This document shows positions 59,171 to 64,000 of a stretch of 64,000 nucleotides of DNA, piece by piece (within the stretch, counting starts at the first letter, position 1; the number at the start of each line of letters is the position of its first letter). Origin of the DNA: Pilatotrama ljubarskyi. Lineage: Eukaryota; Basidiomycota; Agaricomycetes; Polyporales; Polyporaceae. The notes under the pieces are model-generated. The model was not told where the DNA came from and did not search any database. It was given only the letters and a program-made list of their open reading frames with translations. The stretch covers positions 179,026 through 243,025 of the forward strand of contig MU277704.1 of NCBI GenBank assembly GCA_022385805.1, in the 5' to 3' direction. The translations under genes and the position numbers were made by a program.

Positions 59171-59740
59171 GCGCCGAGTTTCGTAGCAGCACTCGTTCTC
59201 GGACACAGGAAGAGTGCCTCATTTAGACGGATTCTGAACAGAATTGGCACGCTTTGTTGATTGCAGCGAGAATTGTGGGCCTTTATTTAAGCTTCAAGTT
59301 TTGGGGTCTTGGTTTGCCACGTATCATCGCAGATTCGTCTGCAACTAAGAAAGAACACCTCAGACTCTCTTAGGACCTCGCAGATCCCTTAGTCATCTGA
59401 GTTTTACACATGCCTGCGCAAACGTTAACAGTTCTTGCAGGACAGACTGAAATCACTCCTAGGAGATTCATGCGTACGGTGATGAGCATTGTAACACGTG
59501 CAGCATTTGCCAAGGTCCTAACACAGTCCATGTAGCAGATAATGAAAGCCAACATCATTCTTACCGAGAAGATGGCTGAAATATGGTGTCATTGACTTTA
59601 CGGGCAGAGGAGTCCTCCGCCCTCAATCAACATTGCTATCAATCAGCGGCCTCGATGGCGTCTTTCTCCAACAGCTGTCGACTCCGATAAATCATAGTGT
59701 GGAGCGGATCATACATGCATCGGCATAGGAGGCAAGCATC
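59171..59740. other. Gene-free stretch
   Basis: About 570 bp, richer in A and T, right of the MITE. No exon, RNA gene or inverted repeat is supported. Confidence 0.4.
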
Positions 59741-60640
59741 GTGCTCAGTGATGCGTTCGCCAAAACCTCCTTATTGCCCTCTGTGCAGAGGTATAAGGAC
59801 AGACTGCGAGATGGGTGTCATCGTCCTATCTTCCAGTGGGACAATGCTACTCAACTTGTCAAAGCGAGATCGCTTCCGATGAAAACGTATATACCCTTCG
59901 ATATGCGTCGCGGTGTAGAGCAGGGCTTGGGGATGATCCATTGTGCACTGCCGCTGTCGCCGTCTATGACCAAGACCTGTTTGAATTCTTCTTGATCAGC
60001 GTCAGGAAACTCTCATATGAATCTTCATGCGGGGTGCGGCCAGACCTCCTTGCGTGCCTTCTCAACCCTATGCGCATCTTTGCCCACCAGACGGCTTTCT
60101 CTCAAGGCTACAGGGAAAGGCACATCATTTTGCCACAAGCCCCTTCAGTCCCTCCCTTAGTAGGCGAGCAAAGCGGTGGCTTGGCAGCGGGACGGAGGAG
60201 CAGCTTTGTGCAAGCTGGTATATAGGAACGGTGGTGGACTTGGGGCCACAGCTTGTCAGCTCATGAAGTTCAGTGCCGTTACTTGCCCGCACTCACCTTT
60301 GTTCAAACATGCTGCGAAGACTTGCGGCGGCGTAGAATTTCGCCTTGGACCTCTCCTGCAGATGCTCTGGGACCTCAGCTTGGTTCTTGGGGAGAGCAGA
60401 GGCGTCGTGCCATACCGGGCTTGCCCGTGGACGATGTGCATATCTTGTCTATTGCCACCATCAATGCTCTTCGACTCCGGCGCTGTGAGCCACATCCGCT
60501 TAGTCTGTGATGACCAGATAACAGCGCACAGTAGAGGCAAGACTGCGTGTCACGGAGGACGAGGTACGTGGCTCATACCCTTCACTCTCAAAAGGCTGAC
60601 TTGTCGGAACACATGCTGTCACAGACCCACATTTTGGGAA
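59741..60640 (+). pseudogene. Frame-broken coding relic of unknown family
   Basis: A protein-like reading switches frames twice. From 59741 one frame reads YKDRLRDGCHRPIFQWDNAT and MKTYIPFDMRRGVEQGLGM. From about 59960 a second frame continues VYDQDLFEFFLISVRKLSYE, RPDLLACLLNPMRIFAHQTA and SQGYRERHI. From about 60170 the first frame resumes with GGAALCKLVYRNGGGLGATA, FKHAAKTCGGVEFRLGPLLQ, MLWDLSLVLGESRGVVPYRA and FDSGAVSHIRLVCDDQ. Each piece looks like genuine globular protein and none has splice sites at the switches, so two indels are the simplest reading. I do not recognise the family. The setting (gene-poor, next to a MITE) suits a decayed orphan or transposon-carried gene. Confidence 0.45.
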
Positions 60641-61989
60641 TGAGCTTCAGGCTTTATCCCCCACGGGTCGAGTGCATCAATGTTCAAAGTCGGGTGCGGC
60701 AGGGCAAACTACTTTGGCAGCGTTTGCGACCGCGTCGCGTTGGGCGCGTATGTCAGATCGTGGTTAGCCTTTGCGCGTTAGCCAAACCACTCCTCAACTC
60801 GCGCTTCCAACTCTCCTCTCAGACATCTGCCCTCTCTCGATTCCCCTACCTATATCCAATCTTGCACTATGCAGCACTGCAGCACGTCCATATCAATGCC
60901 CTCAAAGACCTCGGGGGGCAATCCTGACGTCGTTCTCCCACATCCCGGATGGCCTGAAGCCCCTTCAACCTCTAGCCCCACTCCATACTTCGATGGCTAC
61001 GACTACTTCGAAGCCCAGGACAGCGATTATCAGCCCGTGCTGACTCTAAATGGCACCGAAGCCAGTTGCATGGTCTCATGTGCATGCTTTGACTTTGTGG
61101 CTCACAACCGCCTCACTTTGCAGGTCTCACCTACCAGTGTTGCAGCAGATCAGCACGCTAGATTGCGAGGGAAGCCCGCTCCCCACCCTGCATCGTCCGC
61201 ACACTGGTAAGGTACATCAGGGAAAAAGAACTTTGTTACAGTGTCCTACGTACCTCACGTAGCTCAGGTAGCTTGATTGCTTGGTCCCGATTTACATTGG
61301 GCCCCCCTATACTATGTAGCGCTACAATAGGGTCAGTAGCAGAGCGCCTGAGGACTGTAGCCTACGGTAGCCTGCTCATAGCTGTGTATCACACTTGTTG
61401 CTGTGCCCAGAATTGGCCCACATGGTATCGCAGCTCGCAGGTGAGGGAAAATATAGATATGCCATATATTGGACACAGAGTACTATTTACATGCACCAAT
61501 GGCTAGAGAACCCAGACAGCACACATGATACTACTACACAGTGGTCTATTTATGATATAATGTGCTTACCTCGAGGGTACAGACCACCATGATTGACATC
61601 GTTGCTCACCGGAAATAGAAGAGATACACTCTCACTGAAATTTGTGTCCTCCGGAGTTTCATTCCCCACCATGCCAGTCTCTTGAGGCTCACAAAAATCA
61701 CCCAACCAGAGACGGAGGGCAGTTACTCACCTTGGGCACCGTCGACCCATAGATTCCCAAGCCGCATAGCAGCCAGCGAGTCCGATAGCGAGATACTGTA
61801 CAAACGACAACGAGAACGAGAGCATGATCTCAGGAAGAGAAGACGGTGGTTGCAGCGAGAGGATTGCAGCGGGCGAGTTGCTGCCAGGGTTGGGGACGTG
61901 AAGACGGCGCAGTGGTGCATGCAGAGTGCCATGACACCCTCCGATGATGCGACCCCACTCCGCACACAAGGCCGCAGAGCACCGAAGCC
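60641..61989. other. 1.3 kb without a supported gene
   Basis: Frames up to about 126 codons occur but their translations switch register and lack family features. A minor coding-like piece (LAGEGKYRYAIYWTQSTIYM, about 61430) may be another relic. Nothing else is seen. Confidence 0.35.
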
Positions 61990-62620
61990 ACTTCCTTCGC
62001 AGATCTTCGAGCATCTTTGCAGTTCTTCGCACAGTTTCGCAAGCCTTCGCAGCTTCGCAGCCTCCGCAACGGATCGCAAAGTTCCGCGAGCGACTCAACA
62101 TGCAGCCGTCGCGCAGAACCCGGTGGACGACAGGCGTTTGGGAGAGCAAAGTCCTTCGCACCAGCCTGCCCTGAAGATGCCCCCGGCACTAGGGCCGTGC
62201 GCTCGCATTCAGCTCGGCAGCGTGAAGGGCCAGTCCGGTGTCACATGCGTAGCACGCCATCTTGGCACTCATGTAAAATACTCGCGCTTCGCAGCGCAGC
62301 AATCCAGATTCCATTCCCCCTCCTGAGAGCAGAGATCTCACTGTGCCCTAACCGCGTTCGCGTCTGCATCCCTCTTGCGTTTACTACTTCGCCGCGTCGA
62401 GTTTCTTATTGAGCATCGTGTCTTCCTCTTCACTGTCTGCGTCCTACACTGAGTTGCTGTTGAATACTGCGTAGCTGCGAAGAATCACTGAGTCCCTCCG
62501 CATCTGCATTGAGCCCGATGAGACTGCGAAGAGCGTAACGAGCACCCGCGAAGACCCGCGAACGTTGCGAACATCCGTGAAAGCTTGCGAACATCTGCGA
62601 AGAGCCCCGTTCACTCCAGT
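61990..62620. repeat. Inverted clusters of TTCGCA / TGCGAA hexamers
   Basis: Between 61990 and 62090 the plus strand has eight or so TTCGCA-like units (cttcgcag, tttgcag, ttcgcac, ttcgcaag, cttcgcagcttcgcag). Between 62470 and 62610 the opposite orientation dominates (ctgcgaagaa, ctgcgaagag, cccgcgaag, cccgcgaacg, ttgcgaacat, ctgcgaagag). A few single copies lie between. The arrangement resembles subterminal repeats of a DNA transposon in inverted orientation, but I found no terminal repeats or duplication. Confidence 0.55.
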
Positions 62621-63121
62621 CCGCCGCCGCGTCGTGATGTTCGCCTCAAGGGCACCCCGGCCGAACCGCTACATCTCCTAACCTCGCCGTCTACCTCAGC
62701 TCGGCTCGTCAGAGGCCTCGACCTACAGATGCTCTCGGCCTCAACCTCACGGCTTTAGGGTAGATTTGGCACATCACTGAATCAGTTTAGGGCCGGCTGC
62801 TACAGACTTCAAGCTGTGCTCGAGTGCGCCCTTTTGCGTGTCTAGAATTTGAGCTTGTAGCACTACACTGGCTCGGATTGACCTGCCCGTTCGCTGGTTC
62901 CAAATGCTACTTATGAAACCAATAGGCTAGATGAGCTTTCAAGAATCATACTCATGATTTTATGCAGGCAATGAAGGTTGCCAACGTCACGACACCCTGT
63001 TTGATGTTGTGTGATGTCGCGTGGCTGAAGGCTACGGTGCACTACCCTAGACCTACATAGAAGATGTAGAAAGGGCATATCTACGTCGGCTACATAAGAA
63101 CCCCATTCTCTACTGAAATAT
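62621..63121. other. Gene-free stretch
   Basis: About 500 bp between the hexamer clusters and the possible gene at 63122. No exon, RNA gene or inverted repeat is supported. Confidence 0.4.
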
Positions 63122-63947
63122 ATGATTTTTCCTGATGTATTTTTAAGTGGCATTGCCTTCATTTGTCTCATTCTGCACCGCAGTGCTGGGGCTACCCAAC
63201 CTTTTGCACGAAGAAACGATCCCCAACGACTGCAGGTTACCTCCAGCTCCACGCAGCGGCGGGCCTACAGGTCAGTTGATGTGACACATAACTATGCTCA
63301 CCGGTTGGCTGATGATGACCTGACCTCTGAGTCGCAGCCGTGGGATCTGCTTCGCAACTTCACCGGGGTGATGCCGGCGGAAGAGCCCCCGCTTGCCCTA
63401 TACATCTCTCCCTACGATGTCCTCTTGGATCCCTGTCAAGCGTTTGTAGAGGCACCGTCCACCTCGTCCTCTGTGGCAGCTCCGACGTTAGACATTGCGC
63501 CCACGAACGTTGCGTGCGTCGACTCACGCACAAGTGACATCAACGACGCTGGCTATTCTGCGAGCCCAATTCTACGCACGTCGATCATCAATGCGTCGAT
63601 GTCTGTGACTGAGGTAGAGTGCACTACGGGGCCCTCGCATGCAGTACATTCCAACCCGTCCTTCGTGACCTCATCTTCATACAAGTCCATGTTCCTAGGC
63701 AGCTTGCGCGAGCCCCTCGGACGAAGAGTCCCTGAGTGATGAGGAATGTCAAGCAGTCCATCCCGATGCCGAGCAGAGGAATGCCAAAGAGAACGTGCAC
63801 CCATCCACTATGGCCCTGCCCCCCAGAAAGCGATCAACGAAGGCTGACGTCCGATGGACAATTCATGTTGGAAACATCCGAGGAAAGAAATGTGGCTTGG
63901 AGGGCTGCGTGCATGCCCTGACCGGGGATAAGAAGCTGTTGAACTAG
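63122..63947 (+). CDS. Possible two-exon orphan near the right edge
   Basis: A frame opens at ATG 63122 (MIFPDVFLSGIAFICLILHR, a hydrophobic start resembling a signal peptide) and stays open for 205 codons. A better model ends exon 1 at 63613, with intron 63614-63698 (GTAGAG ... TTCCTAG). Exon 2 then reads ACASPSDEESLSDEECQAVH, PPRKRSTKADVRWTIHVGN and KKCGLEGCVHALTGDKKLLN, with a stop at 63945-63947. The Lys/Arg stretch looks like a nuclear signal, and the Cys-x4-Cys with following basic residues resembles the start of a zinc finger that is cut off. These conflict with a secreted product, so the true start may be elsewhere. The family is unknown. It may be a fragment of a transposon-carried gene. 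Confidence 0.3.
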
Positions 63948-64000
63948 GCGCTTAGTAATAGCAGCATAGTCAACCGGTCGCACTTAGTCATAGGTGCTGA

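Noticed and set aside
61682..62326. 214-codon plus-strand frame
   Set aside because: It does not start with ATG and passes through the TTCGCA repeat cluster; the composition follows the repeats.

Overview
The window reads as nuclear DNA of a filamentous basidiomycete, most likely a wood-decay agaricomycete of the Polyporales type. Almost every gene is cut by many short (about 45-85 bp) GT-AG introns, coding sequence is GC-rich, and the families include a copper radical oxidase, a sphingolipid C9-methyltransferase, a sedolisin peptidase, single-exon F-box proteins and basidiomycete-type orphan proteins. All functional calls come from reading spliced translations by eye; no database was searched.

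Layout. 1-8.7 kb: 3' end of an OPT oligopeptide transporter, UTP7 (ribosome biogenesis), a sphingolipid C9-methyltransferase on the minus strand, and YIF1 (ER-Golgi traffic) read divergently from it; a 130-N gap lies inside YIF1 exon 1. 9-22 kb: an acidic orphan protein, the DNA2 nuclease-helicase, a small two-exon orphan, and a WDR59/Mtc5-like SEA (GATOR2) subunit, all on the minus strand. 22-28 kb: IES6 (INO80 subunit), a 385 bp MITE with a perfect 8 bp target-site duplication, PUF6, and an orphan, all on the plus strand. 28-36.3 kb, minus strand: an alpha/beta hydrolase, a membrane-anchored copper radical oxidase and a LanC-like protein. 36.8-37.4 kb: a second MITE. 38.3-46.2 kb: two closely related F-box genes, one next to an intact S53 peptidase and the other next to a decayed S53 remnant, so the unit looks segmentally duplicated. 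46.9-58.4 kb: a UDP-glycosyltransferase, a low-complexity repeat tract, a Ser/Thr kinase, 3-hydroxyanthranilate 3,4-dioxygenase and RAD17.

58.4-64 kb is gene-poor. It holds a third MITE, with an 8 bp target-site duplication and related to the second, a frame-broken pseudogene, inverted clusters of TTCGCA hexamers, and a doubtful two-exon gene at the right edge.

Most genes are housekeeping singletons: DNA2 and RAD17 in genome maintenance, UTP7 and PUF6 in 60S/40S biogenesis, IES6 in chromatin, WDR59 in TORC1 signalling. They do not form a pathway cluster. The accessory interest lies in the F-box/sedolisin duplication, the MITE family and the degenerate right end. I see no convincing new multi-gene system.
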